Source: Halobacteriovorax sp. GB3
GTDB taxonomy: Bacteria; Bdellovibrionota; Bacteriovoracia; Bacteriovoracales; Bacteriovoracaceae
Direction of reading: 5' to 3'
Length of the DNA stretch: 64,000 nucleotides
Assembly (NCBI RefSeq): GCF_028649655.1
Contig: NZ_JAQSLN010000004.1
Coordinates: forward strand, 1 to 64,000
Part shown: in pieces, positions 34,764 to 43,669 of the stretch
Layout of the letters: every line of letters begins with the position of its first letter
Position numbering within the stretch: the first letter of the stretch is position 1
Program-made: the position numbers and the translations under genes
Notes under the pieces: model-generated
What the model was told of the DNA's origin: nothing
Databases searched by the model: none
What the model saw: the letters and a program-made list of their open reading frames with translations, nothing else

Positions 34764-36350
34764 ATGTTTGAGTATTACAAAAATTTAGGTATTAACACGA
34801 ACCGAGAGCCAAACAAAATTCATCTAAACTCGGCCCCTGCTTTTCTTATTCAAGAGACAGTAAGAAAAGGAATTGGTCGTCTTACAAAAGATGGTTCACT
34901 TGTAGTTTTAACTGGAAAACACACTGGACGCTCGGCCAACGATCGTTACATCGTTAAAGATGAGTCAACTCTCGACACTGTATGGTGGGAAAATAATTTT
35001 CTTCCAATGACTCCAGAAATGTTTCAAAAACTAAAAGAAAAAGTAATCGCTTATCACAATGAAGCGCGCGATCTTTATATCACAGAGAGATCTGTTGGAG
35101 CTGATGAAACTCACAATCTTGGTGCTCGTCTTGTTACAACAAATCCAAACCACGCCCTTTTCTCTAATCACCTATTCAGAGATAAAATGCGTGAATTTAA
35201 TGACAGTGATTACACAATTCTTCACGCTCCAGAATTAACTCTTGATGCTAAGGAATTTGAAACAAGATCAGAAACTTGTGTTGTTACTGATATTAAATCT
35301 AAAACAACAATCATCGTTGGAACTCTCTATGCTGGAGAAATTAAGAAATCAATGTTTGCAGCAATGAACTACGAGTTACCAACAAGAGGAATTCTTCCAA
35401 TGCACTCAGGAGCGTCACGTCTTGAGAACATGGAAACATCTGTATTCTTCGGTCTTTCGGGAACAGGGAAAACAACTCTTTCAACAGATGAAGGAACTTA
35501 TCTCATCGGTGACGATGAGCATGGACTTTCAGATGCAGGTATTTTTAACTTTGAAGGTGGATGTTACGCAAAAACATACAAGCTTTCTAAAGAGACTGAA
35601 CCAGAAATTTTTGAAGCTTCAAATAAGTTCGGAGCAATGTTAGAAAACGTTGTCATGAATGATGAAACAGCTACTGTAGATTTCTTTGATAAATCAATTG
35701 CTGAAAATGGGCGTTCATCATACCCGCTTAATTTCATCGATGAGCTAGAAGAATCTTCAAGAGGAAAACTTCCAAGCCATATTTTCTTCCTATCGGCTGA
35801 TGCTTTTGGAGTACTTCCTCCCGTAGCACGTCTAACTAAAGAACAAGCAATGTTCTACTTTGTTTTAGGATATACAGCGAAACTGGCTGGAACAGAAATT
35901 GGTGTTAAAGAGCCACAAGCGACTTTCTCTCCATGTTTTGGAGCACCTTTTATGCTAAGACACCCATCAGAATATGCAAGACTTCTTGGAGATTACCTCG
36001 ATAGACATGATATTAAAGTATGGATGATCAACACTGGTTGGACTGGTGGTGCATACGGAACGGGACAACGTTTCCCACTACATATCACAAGACAGATTAT
36101 CAGAAGTATTCAAGCGAACACTCTGAATGATACTCCAGTAGAGCAAGATCCAATTTTTGGTCTTAACATCCCTGCTGAAGTTAAAGATGTTCCACAAACT
36201 CTTCTCGCTCCACAAAAGACTTGGCCAAATACAAATGACTACACAGCTAAAGCTGAGGAGTTGGCCCTTTCTTTCCATGAGCAAATGAAAAAGTTTGGAG
36301 ACTTCTATGACGTAAACATTGAAGGGGCACCTCTTCATGGTCGTAAATAA
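34764..36350 (+). CDS. pckA: ATP-dependent phosphoenolpyruvate carboxykinase
   Basis: The 528-residue enzyme converts oxaloacetate and ATP to PEP, CO2 and ADP, the entry to gluconeogenesis from amino acids. Visible are RSANDRYIV, the metal and substrate region HSGASRLEN, the kinase loop FFGLSGTGKTTLS and GDDEHGLSDAGIFNFEGGCYAK. I chose ATG 34764 behind CGGAG because family similarity begins there; the open frame extends 33 codons further without homology. The terminator hairpin lies within the next open frame. The neighbour is a dicarboxylate-type transporter, which fits C4 metabolism. Confidence 0.94.
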   Translation: MFEYYKNLGINTNREPNKIHLNSAPAFLIQETVRKGIGRLTKDGSLVVLTGKHTGRSANDRYIVKDESTLDTVWWENNFLPMTPEMFQKLKEKVIAYHNEARDLYITERSVGADETHNLGARLVTTNPNHALFSNHLFRDKMREFNDSDYTILHAPELTLDAKEFETRSETCVVTDIKSKTTIIVGTLYAGEIKKSMFAAMNYELPTRGILPMHSGASRLENMETSVFFGLSGTGKTTLSTDEGTYLIGDDEHGLSDAGIFNFEGGCYAKTYKLSKETEPEIFEASNKFGAMLENVVMNDETATVDFFDKSIAENGRSSYPLNFIDELEESSRGKLPSHIFFLSADAFGVLPPVARLTKEQAMFYFVLGYTAKLAGTEIGVKEPQATFSPCFGAPFMLRHPSEYARLLGDYLDRHDIKVWMINTGWTGGAYGTGQRFPLHITRQIIRSIQANTLNDTPVEQDPIFGLNIPAEVKDVPQTLLAPQKTWPNTNDYTAKAEELALSFHEQMKKFGDFYDVNIEGAPLHGRK

Positions 36351-37791
36351 TCTTAAAAGACTTCTTTTAAAGATATTAAAAAAGGGACTGTTTATCGGTC
36401 CCTTTTTCTTTTTTCTCATTTTAAATCTCGAAACAAATTTAGTACCAAATGCTCAAAAATTTTTAGCGATCTTCTCTTGGGTTGTTTCTGGCTGGCTCTT
36501 TACCCGAGTTCCACTTTTTATAACAGGAATTTTTGGAGTTTGTCTTTCAATCATCATGGGAGTCGCAACGACACAAGAAGCATTTGGCCCTTTTAGCAAT
36601 CAGATCATCTTTCTCTTTATGGGAGGATTTCTCATTGCTAAAGCACTCGAAGTACTTCGTTTTGATAGAAAGATTGCACTCAATATATTAACTCTGCCAC
36701 TCATTGCAGGGAATTTCAAAAGAACGATTATGGCCATCTACATCGTCACAGCATTTTTTTCGATGTGGGTTTCAAATACAGCAACAACGGCAATGATGTT
36801 ACCTATTGTTCTTGGGATTTTAAATAATTTGCACTTAGAAGATGAGAAGTTAAAATCTACTGTTTTACTTGGCGTTGCCTATTCAGCAACAATTGGTGGA
36901 ATAGGAACTCCCTTAGGCTCTCCTCCCAACCTCATTGCTCTTGGTTTTCTTGAAACTCTTGTAAATATCAAAATTGGTTTCTTTCAGTGGTTTCTCTTTG
37001 GGTTTCCACTCGAAGTATTATTTCTCATCATTCTTTATCTTTATACTATTAGAAAGGTACCGAACACCTTAGAGAGATACAATACAGAAGCACTTCTAGA
37101 AGAAAAGAAAATGCTACCTCCAATCAACAGACATGAAATGGTTGTCATGTTTATTTTTGCATCGGCCGTTACCCTTTGGTTTTCACCGAGCCTTCTTCCC
37201 CTCATTATTGGAAAAGGCCATCCTTTGGTTTCTTTTTTCAAAACAAATATGCCAGCGGGAGTTGTATCTATCTTTTTAGCAAGTCTTCTCTTCATGCTTC
37301 CTATAACAGAGAGAGTAAAGATTCTAGGACTCGATGATGCCAAATCTATTGATTGGCCTTCGCTCTTCCTTTTCGGTAGTGGACTTAGTCTCGGTGGAAT
37401 ACTTTTCAAAACAGGTCTTGCTGAAGCATTCTCAAATGCACTTTTCAGTGGCGTTACAAGTGAAAGCTTTATTTATATTCTATGTTTTCTCGTTTTTGTC
37501 ACAATATTTACAACGGAACTAGCTTCAAATACAGCAAGTGCAAATATACTTGTCCCTCTAGTAATTGTAGCTTCAACAAAAGCTGGCTTCTCGCCAAAAA
37601 TAGCAGCGATTGCTGTTGCTCTTGCCTGTAATATGGCCTTTATGCTGCCTGTAGCGACTCCGCCAAACACAATCATTTATGGCTCCGGAAATGTTAAATT
37701 AATCGATATGGTGAAAGAGGGATTCGGTTTGAATCTTTTGGCCTTTGTCTTTTTAGCTGTCGTTATTTTAATAATCAGTTTTTTCTTATAA
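36337..37791 (+). CDS. DASS (SLC13-type) sodium/dicarboxylate transporter
   Basis: The 484-residue inner-membrane protein has about 12 hydrophobic segments and the two family SNT motifs: SNTATTAMMLP (about 155) and SNTASANILVP (about 400). GTPLGSPPN and the repeated PVATPPNTIIYGSG near the C-terminus are also typical. Such proteins import succinate, malate or citrate with sodium. It starts inside the pckA 3' end (14-base overlap; ATG 36319 is an alternative). A strong terminator-like hairpin lies in its first membrane helix codons. Pairing with pckA suggests use of C4 acids. Confidence 0.82.
   Translation: MVVNNLKRLLLKILKKGLFIGPFFFFLILNLETNLVPNAQKFLAIFSWVVSGWLFTRVPLFITGIFGVCLSIIMGVATTQEAFGPFSNQIIFLFMGGFLIAKALEVLRFDRKIALNILTLPLIAGNFKRTIMAIYIVTAFFSMWVSNTATTAMMLPIVLGILNNLHLEDEKLKSTVLLGVAYSATIGGIGTPLGSPPNLIALGFLETLVNIKIGFFQWFLFGFPLEVLFLIILYLYTIRKVPNTLERYNTEALLEEKKMLPPINRHEMVVMFIFASAVTLWFSPSLLPLIIGKGHPLVSFFKTNMPAGVVSIFLASLLFMLPITERVKILGLDDAKSIDWPSLFLFGSGLSLGGILFKTGLAEAFSNALFSGVTSESFIYILCFLVFVTIFTTELASNTASANILVPLVIVASTKAGFSPKIAAIAVALACNMAFMLPVATPPNTIIYGSGNVKLIDMVKEGFGLNLLAFVFLAVVILIISFFL
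36379..36414 (+). terminator. Terminator hairpin inside the start of the transporter gene
   Basis: AAAAAGGGAC, a 9-base loop and GTCCCTTTTT form a 10-bp stem followed by CTTTTTT, 28 bases after the pckA stop. It looks like a normal pckA terminator but falls within codons about 15-27 of the downstream transporter. Confidence 0.7.
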
Positions 37792-38385
37792 TGACCAAAT
37801 TGGACCAGAAATATTCACTTTCTGGTCCTCATATTCAATTTTATAAAGAATACAATTCGATATTTGAATTGGTTCAGTTCCCTCTGGCAAAAAGCTATGT
37901 ATCAAAAGTCTTAAAATTCCACCATGAGAACTAAGGGCAATATGTTCATGCTGATTTTCAGACAACCTCTTCAACATACTAAGACCTCTTTCTAGCGCTA
38001 GTCCTTTAGGCTCTCCGCCTGGAAAACAGAACTTATTCGATTCTTCATCGTGATTGATAAAGTTGTTCCATAAATCTGCGCCATACTTTTCTTGGGCATC
38101 AATAACTGTTAGTCCCTCTGCCTCACCGAAATCAAGCTCACGTAGCCCCATATCATATTCAATTTCTAGCTTATGATATTGATTAACTAACTCAGCCGTC
38201 TTTTGAGCACGAATGAGTGGAGATGAAACAATCATATCTAATGGCAACGACTTCATATGATCTGCAAGCTTAGAGGCCTGCTCGAGACCAAGTTCATTGA
38301 GAGGAATATCAGTCTTCCCCTGAAGTCTCTTATTAATATTCCAATCAGTTTGTCCGTGTCGAAAAATATAGAAAGTTGTTTTCAT
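37786..38385 (-). CDS. Histidine phosphatase (phosphoglycerate mutase-like)
   Basis: The 199-residue protein begins with the catalytic FRHGQTDWN motif, contains LRELDFGEAEG and SSPLIRAQKTAE, and has the second catalytic His in SHGGILR (about 160). These mark the histidine phosphatase branch that includes cofactor-dependent phosphoglycerate mutase, GpmB and CobC. The exact substrate cannot be told. A CobC-like role in cobalamin synthesis is possible, but no cobalamin genes are nearby. It converges with the transporter with a 6-base overlap. Confidence 0.85.
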   Translation of the reverse strand: MKTTFYIFRHGQTDWNINKRLQGKTDIPLNELGLEQASKLADHMKSLPLDMIVSSPLIRAQKTAELVNQYHKLEIEYDMGLRELDFGEAEGLTVIDAQEKYGADLWNNFINHDEESNKFCFPGGEPKGLALERGLSMLKRLSENQHEHIALSSHGGILRLLIHSFLPEGTEPIQISNCILYKIEYEDQKVNISGPIWSL

Positions 38386-38431
38386 AAATTAAGTGTACGT
38401 GATAGTTTAGAGAGGATCAACTGGAGTTAGA

Positions 38432-38977
38432 ATGAGCTATTTTTATTTAAAGGCCTTACACATTATCTTTGTCGTAACGTGGTTTGCGGGACTCTTTTAT
38501 ATCGTACGCCTATTCATCTATCACACAGAGGCAGAGGAAAAACCAGAACCAGAAAAGTCTATCCTTCAAAACCAATTTAAAATTATGGAAAAGAGACTCT
38601 GGTATGGAATAACTTGGCCAAGTGCTGTTTTAACAATTCTTTTTGGTCTAAGTCTTTTTCACCACTTTTTCCCACTTACAGAGAATCCTTGGCTTATCGT
38701 AAAGTTACTCTTTGTTTTAGGACTGTTTGGGTACCACCTAAGTTGTGGAAAAATCTATAAAAATCTTCAATGTAACAAAATCACACTTTCTAGCACTAAG
38801 TTAAGAGTATGGAATGAAGTGGCAACAATATTTCTTGTGGCCATCGTCTTTCTAGTCGTTCTTAAAGATGTTCTAAGTATGGGCTATGGAATCCTAGGAC
38901 TTATTGCATTTACAGGATTACTCATGTTTGCAATTAAAACCTATAAAAAAGTGCGAGACAAGGATGCGACAAACTAA
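38432..38977 (+). CDS. hemJ: Protoporphyrinogen IX oxidase, HemJ type
   Basis: The 181-residue membrane protein has four to five helices and the HemJ signatures: ALHIIFVVTWFAGLFYIVRLFIYH near the start with His10, MEKRLWYGITWPS, and WLIVKLLFVLGLFGYHLSCG with a conserved Lys and His. HemJ oxidises protoporphyrinogen IX to protoporphyrin IX, the penultimate step of haem synthesis. Its 3' end overlaps msrB by 14 bases, implying cotranscription. Haem proteins elsewhere in the window need this product. Confidence 0.85.
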   Translation: MSYFYLKALHIIFVVTWFAGLFYIVRLFIYHTEAEEKPEPEKSILQNQFKIMEKRLWYGITWPSAVLTILFGLSLFHHFFPLTENPWLIVKLLFVLGLFGYHLSCGKIYKNLQCNKITLSSTKLRVWNEVATIFLVAIVFLVVLKDVLSMGYGILGLIAFTGLLMFAIKTYKKVRDKDATN

Positions 38978-39494
38978 ATTAACAATTATCTTCTTCTCTT
39001 TATTAACTCTCCTTTCGAGTTGTAACTTTCTTAAAAAGTCTGCAGGCAAAGAAGAGTTAAGCCAAATAGGAAAACACTTAGAAAGTGTTGATAAGAATCA
39101 AATCGATTGGAAAAACAAGTCGCAACAATATTGGAAAGAAAACCTCACTCCCCTACAATACTATGTCACACGAGAACATGGTACAGAAAGGGCCTTCACT
39201 GGAGATCTTCTTCATATAAAAGATAAAGGTCATTACCTTTGTTCGAATTGTGGACATGAGCTATTCGATTCACATACAAAATTTGATTCTGGTACGGGGT
39301 GGCCAAGTTTCTATGATGTACACAATAAAAAGAACATAACTTTGAAGTCGGATCGTTCATTTGGAATGGTTCGAACAGAAGTTCTCTGTTCTCGCTGTGG
39401 AGCACATCTTGGGCATGTTTTTGAAGATGGCCCAGCACCAACAGGTCTTCGCTATTGTATTAATTCAGTTTCTTTAATTTTTAAAAAAGATTAA
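38964..39494 (+). CDS. msrB: Lipoprotein methionine-R-sulfoxide reductase
   Basis: The 176-residue protein starts with a lipoprotein signal (lipobox LSSC, about residue 19). A full MsrB domain follows: QYYVTREHGTERAFTG, zinc ligands in CSNCG (Cys93, Cys96) and CSRCG, SGTGWPSF, and the catalytic RYCINS (Cys165). It reduces methionine-R-sulfoxide in proteins. The lipid anchor places it in the envelope, where a thiol donor must be supplied. ATG 38964 lies inside hemJ and is preferred over 38904, which would destroy the lipoprotein signal. Confidence 0.9.
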   Translation: MRQTKLTIIFFSLLTLLSSCNFLKKSAGKEELSQIGKHLESVDKNQIDWKNKSQQYWKENLTPLQYYVTREHGTERAFTGDLLHIKDKGHYLCSNCGHELFDSHTKFDSGTGWPSFYDVHNKKNITLKSDRSFGMVRTEVLCSRCGAHLGHVFEDGPAPTGLRYCINSVSLIFKKD

Positions 39495-39553
39495 AACTTT
39501 GTCACAAATTCTCTCTTGAATACACTAAAATGATGTAATCAATAGGGAGAAAT

Positions 39554-41707
39554 ATGAAAAAGTACTTTTCAAAAATTGGACTTATATTAATTATTGCAAT
39601 CATCATTGCTCTTGTTAAATATTTTAATATTGAGTCCTACTTCACTCTTAGTTTTATTAAAGAGAATCAGGCCCATTTTCTAAAGTTCTATGAAGAAAAT
39701 ACGATCGCAACGATTCTCTCATATATGATCATTTATATCGCAACAACGGCACTTTCAATACCTGGAGCAACTATTCTAACACTTGCTGGTGGTGGTATTT
39801 TTGGACTCTTTAAAGGTACTATAATCGTCTCGTTTGCAAGTACTATTGGAGCAACTCTCGCCTTCTTAGCTTCACGATTTCTTCTTAAAGATTTCGTTCA
39901 AAATCGTTTTCAAGAAAAATTAAAACAAATTAATGAAGGAATCGAAAAAGAAGGAGCTTTCTATCTCTTTACCTTGAGATTACTTCCAATTTTTCCATTT
40001 TTTCTCATTAATCTTGTGATGGGACTAACTCCCCTTTCGACAGTTAAGTTCTTTTTCGTCTCACAACTAGGAATGCTTCTTGGGACAATCGTCTATGTGA
40101 ATGCTGGTGTTGAATTAGCTAAGATAGACTCGCTTTCAGGGATACTCTCCCCTAAGCTTATCATCGCCTTTTCTCTTCTTGGTCTCATTCCACTTATTAC
40201 AAAGAGAGTCGTTGAATATTTAAAAGCGATGAAAGTCTATAAGAAATGGAAAAGACCTCGTTCCTATGACTACAATATGATTTCAATTGGCGCAGGAGCG
40301 GGTGGACTCGTTACAAGTTATATAGGGGCCACAGTCAAAGCGAAAGTTGCACTTATTGAAAAACATCAAATGGGTGGAGACTGTCTTAACACTGGGTGCG
40401 TTCCCTCAAAGGCACTAATTAAAACAGCAAAAGTAGCCTATATGGCCAAAAATTCGCACGAATATGCAATTGAATCAATTGATTTTAAAGTCGATTTTAA
40501 AAAAGTTATGACAAGAATTAAAGAAGTCATTAAGAAGGTCGAACCTCATGATTCAATTGAACGATACACTTCTCTAGGAGTAGATTGTATTCAAGGGAGT
40601 GCAAAAATTATTTCTCCATTTGAAGTTGAAGTAAATGGGAAGCGTCTTACAACTAGAAATATAACGATTGCAACGGGTGCAAAACCATTTATCCCAAGCC
40701 TTCCTGGAATTGAAAGCGCCTTGAATGATAAATGTATCGTCACAAGTGATACACTTTGGGATCTTCAAGAATTACCAAAAGAGTTTTTAATTCTTGGAGC
40801 AGGGCCTATTGGTCTAGAAATGGCACAAAGCTTTGCCAGAATTGGTAGCAACGTTACTGTTGTTGAAATGGCCGACAGGGTAATGATTAAAGAAGATCCC
40901 GATGTTTCTAAAGCAGTTCAGTTGAAATTAGAAAAAGAAGGGATCAAATTTTATACAGGTTTTAGGGCCACTGAATTCATAAAAAATGATCGTCACTATT
41001 CTTTAGTATGTGAAAGTGAAAATGAAAAAGTTCAACTCGAATTTGATATTTGTCTTCTCTCAATTGGAAGAAAGGCCAATACTTCAAATTTTGGCCTTGA
41101 AGATATTGGAATAGAGCTCAATCCAAATGGCACGATTAATACAAATGAATATCTTCAAACAAATTACCCCAATATTTTTGCATGCGGAGATGTAGCAGGT
41201 CCCTATCAACTCACCCATACAGCAGCTCACCAAGCTTGGTACTGCGCAGTTAATGGACTCTTTGGTAAGTTTAGAAAATTTAAGGCCGACTACTCTGTCA
41301 TTCCTTGGGCAACTTACACTGATCCAGAAGTGGCAACAGTTGGTTTAAATGAACAAGAAGCGAAACTTAGAAATATCCCTTATGAGATTACTCGCTACAA
41401 TATTGATGATCTCGATCGAGCCATTGCCGACAGCGAAGATTACGGCTTTGTTAAAGTTTTAACGAAACCTGGAAGTGACAAAATTCTAGGAGCAACAATT
41501 GTTGGACAAAATGCCAGCGAATTAATTATTGAATTTATTAGTGCGATGAAAAATGGGTTTGGTCTCAATAAAATACTTGGCACCATCCACCCCTATCCAA
41601 CAATGAGTGAGGCCAACAAATACGCTGCAGGAGAATGGAAACGAGCAAGGAAGCCGGATATCTTGTTGAAATTAGTAGAGAAATTTCATTCGTGGAATAG
41701 AGGTTAA
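39554..41707 (+). CDS. Fusion of TVP38/DedA-like membrane domain and flavin oxidoreductase
   Basis: The 717-residue protein has an N-terminal membrane part (about 1-225, five to six helices) with SIPGATILTLAGGGIFGLFKG and LRLLPIFPFFLINLVMGLT, typical of the TVP38/SNARE-associated (DedA-like) family. From about 240 there is a pyridine nucleotide-disulfide oxidoreductase: GAGAGGL, redox pair GGDCLNTGCVPSKAL, GAGPIGLEMAQ, and ACGDVAGPYQLTH with a dimerisation domain. It probably moves electrons from NAD(P)H at the membrane. Such fusions are known; the substrate is not. Both halves look complete. Confidence 0.85.
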   Translation: MKKYFSKIGLILIIAIIIALVKYFNIESYFTLSFIKENQAHFLKFYEENTIATILSYMIIYIATTALSIPGATILTLAGGGIFGLFKGTIIVSFASTIGATLAFLASRFLLKDFVQNRFQEKLKQINEGIEKEGAFYLFTLRLLPIFPFFLINLVMGLTPLSTVKFFFVSQLGMLLGTIVYVNAGVELAKIDSLSGILSPKLIIAFSLLGLIPLITKRVVEYLKAMKVYKKWKRPRSYDYNMISIGAGAGGLVTSYIGATVKAKVALIEKHQMGGDCLNTGCVPSKALIKTAKVAYMAKNSHEYAIESIDFKVDFKKVMTRIKEVIKKVEPHDSIERYTSLGVDCIQGSAKIISPFEVEVNGKRLTTRNITIATGAKPFIPSLPGIESALNDKCIVTSDTLWDLQELPKEFLILGAGPIGLEMAQSFARIGSNVTVVEMADRVMIKEDPDVSKAVQLKLEKEGIKFYTGFRATEFIKNDRHYSLVCESENEKVQLEFDICLLSIGRKANTSNFGLEDIGIELNPNGTINTNEYLQTNYPNIFACGDVAGPYQLTHTAAHQAWYCAVNGLFGKFRKFKADYSVIPWATYTDPEVATVGLNEQEAKLRNIPYEITRYNIDDLDRAIADSEDYGFVKVLTKPGSDKILGATIVGQNASELIIEFISAMKNGFGLNKILGTIHPYPTMSEANKYAAGEWKRARKPDILLKLVEKFHSWNRG

Positions 41708-41755
41708 AGACAACTTAGAACTTAAGATTTTCCTTTTAAATCCGATAAGATAGGT

Positions 41756-43669
41756 ATGAATAAGACCTTTATTATCGCAGTATTATTTACATTAACTTCA
41801 TGTGCACTCAATGAGGTAAGAACTGAACGGAAACCAAGTTCACTTCTTTCATGTTTTCACCTCTATAAAACTCTCGTAAAAGCAAAAGATAAAAGGGTTT
41901 CACTAGAAAGTTCTGAGAATTTTAGCGACCTTGCTATTGGAATGTATGGAAGTGAAGAAAATTTAACACCACTTCTCAAAGAGGCCATTAGTTCACCTTT
42001 TCTACAGAGAGTAGGTCTTAGCGAAGAATATATTTCGACTTTAGAGTTTTCTCCAAGTGATAGCCGAGATGATAAGCTAGCTCTTTTTCTTTCAAAAATT
42101 TTCGTTGAATTTAATGATGTGAATAAGAAAAATTACTTTCCAGATTTTTTAGGAGCTATTTTACACTTAGAAGATGTCGATACTTTTACGAGAAAAACAA
42201 TAGTCGATCGTGTTACGGAATCAACAGATAATCAAAATGTCAAAGACACAACAAGGGTTCTTCTCTTAGATTCATACAATACTGTTAAGAGAGAAAATGC
42301 AAAGAAGATGACCTCCAGAGTCGCCAATGCTTTTCACATTAGCTCTAATGACTACTACTTCTCTTTTCTAGGTAAGATTCAATCTCCCTACGAATTTCGA
42401 GTTGCTATAAAGAGAATGAATAACACCTCACAAATGAATGACTTCACTTACACTCAATTACTAAAGTCACCCTTTGCAAAAAGATTAGGTCTTGAAAAAA
42501 AGGATCTTAAAAGAATTAAAAAAGAACTTAAAGGCCTAAAAGTAGCTACAGATTACAACGTATCAAGTGCTATTCAAGAGGCACTACCTGTCTTTCTTTT
42601 ACATAAGAGCATTAATGATATCGATTTCTTTGATAAAGAATTAGTTGCCCAGCCAGTTAAGGACCAATGTAAATGGGGATCATGCTGGACTTTTAGTAGT
42701 ACATCTTACCTAGAGTTTCTCTACAAGAAAGAATTTAATAAAGAGATAGAACTGAGCGCTGATTACACATACCACATGCACTTATATGAAGAAGCAAGAT
42801 TTTATGTAATGGGTTATCACGATAAGATCAGAGAAGGTGGCCATTATGAAGACTATCGTTTCCTTTCTAAATATGGTCTGATTCCAGAATCGGTCTGGAC
42901 TCCTGACCCGAAATACAAAAAGGAAAACAAAGAAGAAGTTAAAGAAAAACTTCTTAGCTTACGCAAAAGACTTCAAAGAGAAAAGACCAAATTAAGAACT
43001 AAAGTAGAAAGAGACGAATTAGAACAAAGATACATGGACATTATTAGGGAAACAATCTTTGGAAGAAATCAGGAGCCACCTTCTGAATTTGAATTCGAAG
43101 GAACAACCTATACGCCTGAAAGCTTCTTTAAAGAACGATTTGAAACTCTCGTTAACTTCTTCCATAGTAAGCGATTTGTTAATCCGAGATTAAAAAACTA
43201 TAAGAAAGATATTAAAAGTCCTCTACAAACGATTTCTAATATTGGCAGTTTTTTTAAACATAAGATTGATTTTCTTAGAACAGATAATAAACAAAAAATT
43301 GAAGCTTTAAAAAGTATTAAAAAGGCAATCGATAATGGGGAACCAATTCTTCTCGATCATAAGACGTTTGAAAGAGGTTCAAGTTATGTTAATGATTTTG
43401 AAGAAAAGGAGCTCGTTCGCGGTCCTTATAGATTTAGCACCGACTCTTCAACGAATTATAAAACAAACAACATGTCTCATCAGCAAGTAATTGTCGGCTA
43501 TGAGCTCGATAAAAATGGAGAGATTGCTTCACTGAAGCTACTAAACTCATGGGGCGAAAAGAATGGCCTAAAAGGATATTACTATTTAGACCGAGAATAT
43601 TTTCTTCGCTTTGCTAAAAGAGTTATCTTTCATAGAAACTTTTCTGATTCAGCTGCTAATGAGGATTAG
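41756..43669 (+). CDS. Lipoprotein papain-like cysteine protease (C1)
   Basis: The 637-residue protein has a lipoprotein signal (LTSC, Cys16), a long helical N-terminal region (20-285) without known domain, and a papain-type domain. Catalytic residues are visible: QPVKDQCKWGSCWTFS (Cys310), MSHQQVIVGY (His575) and LLNSWGE (Asn597). The usual QGxCGSCW is QCKWGSCW here, so the first disulfide Cys is shifted. A large charged insertion (about 380-490) splits the domain, as in bleomycin-hydrolase relatives. It likely digests peptides at the cell surface. Prey digestion is inference. Confidence 0.8.
   Translation: MNKTFIIAVLFTLTSCALNEVRTERKPSSLLSCFHLYKTLVKAKDKRVSLESSENFSDLAIGMYGSEENLTPLLKEAISSPFLQRVGLSEEYISTLEFSPSDSRDDKLALFLSKIFVEFNDVNKKNYFPDFLGAILHLEDVDTFTRKTIVDRVTESTDNQNVKDTTRVLLLDSYNTVKRENAKKMTSRVANAFHISSNDYYFSFLGKIQSPYEFRVAIKRMNNTSQMNDFTYTQLLKSPFAKRLGLEKKDLKRIKKELKGLKVATDYNVSSAIQEALPVFLLHKSINDIDFFDKELVAQPVKDQCKWGSCWTFSSTSYLEFLYKKEFNKEIELSADYTYHMHLYEEARFYVMGYHDKIREGGHYEDYRFLSKYGLIPESVWTPDPKYKKENKEEVKEKLLSLRKRLQREKTKLRTKVERDELEQRYMDIIRETIFGRNQEPPSEFEFEGTTYTPESFFKERFETLVNFFHSKRFVNPRLKNYKKDIKSPLQTISNIGSFFKHKIDFLRTDNKQKIEALKSIKKAIDNGEPILLDHKTFERGSSYVNDFEEKELVRGPYRFSTDSSTNYKTNNMSHQQVIVGYELDKNGEIASLKLLNSWGEKNGLKGYYYLDREYFLRFAKRVIFHRNFSDSAANED

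Noticed and set aside
37786..38385. cobC as the name of the histidine phosphatase
   Set aside because: The motif family is broad, and no cobalamin synthesis gene is adjacent; the riboswitch 17 kb away does not support the link.
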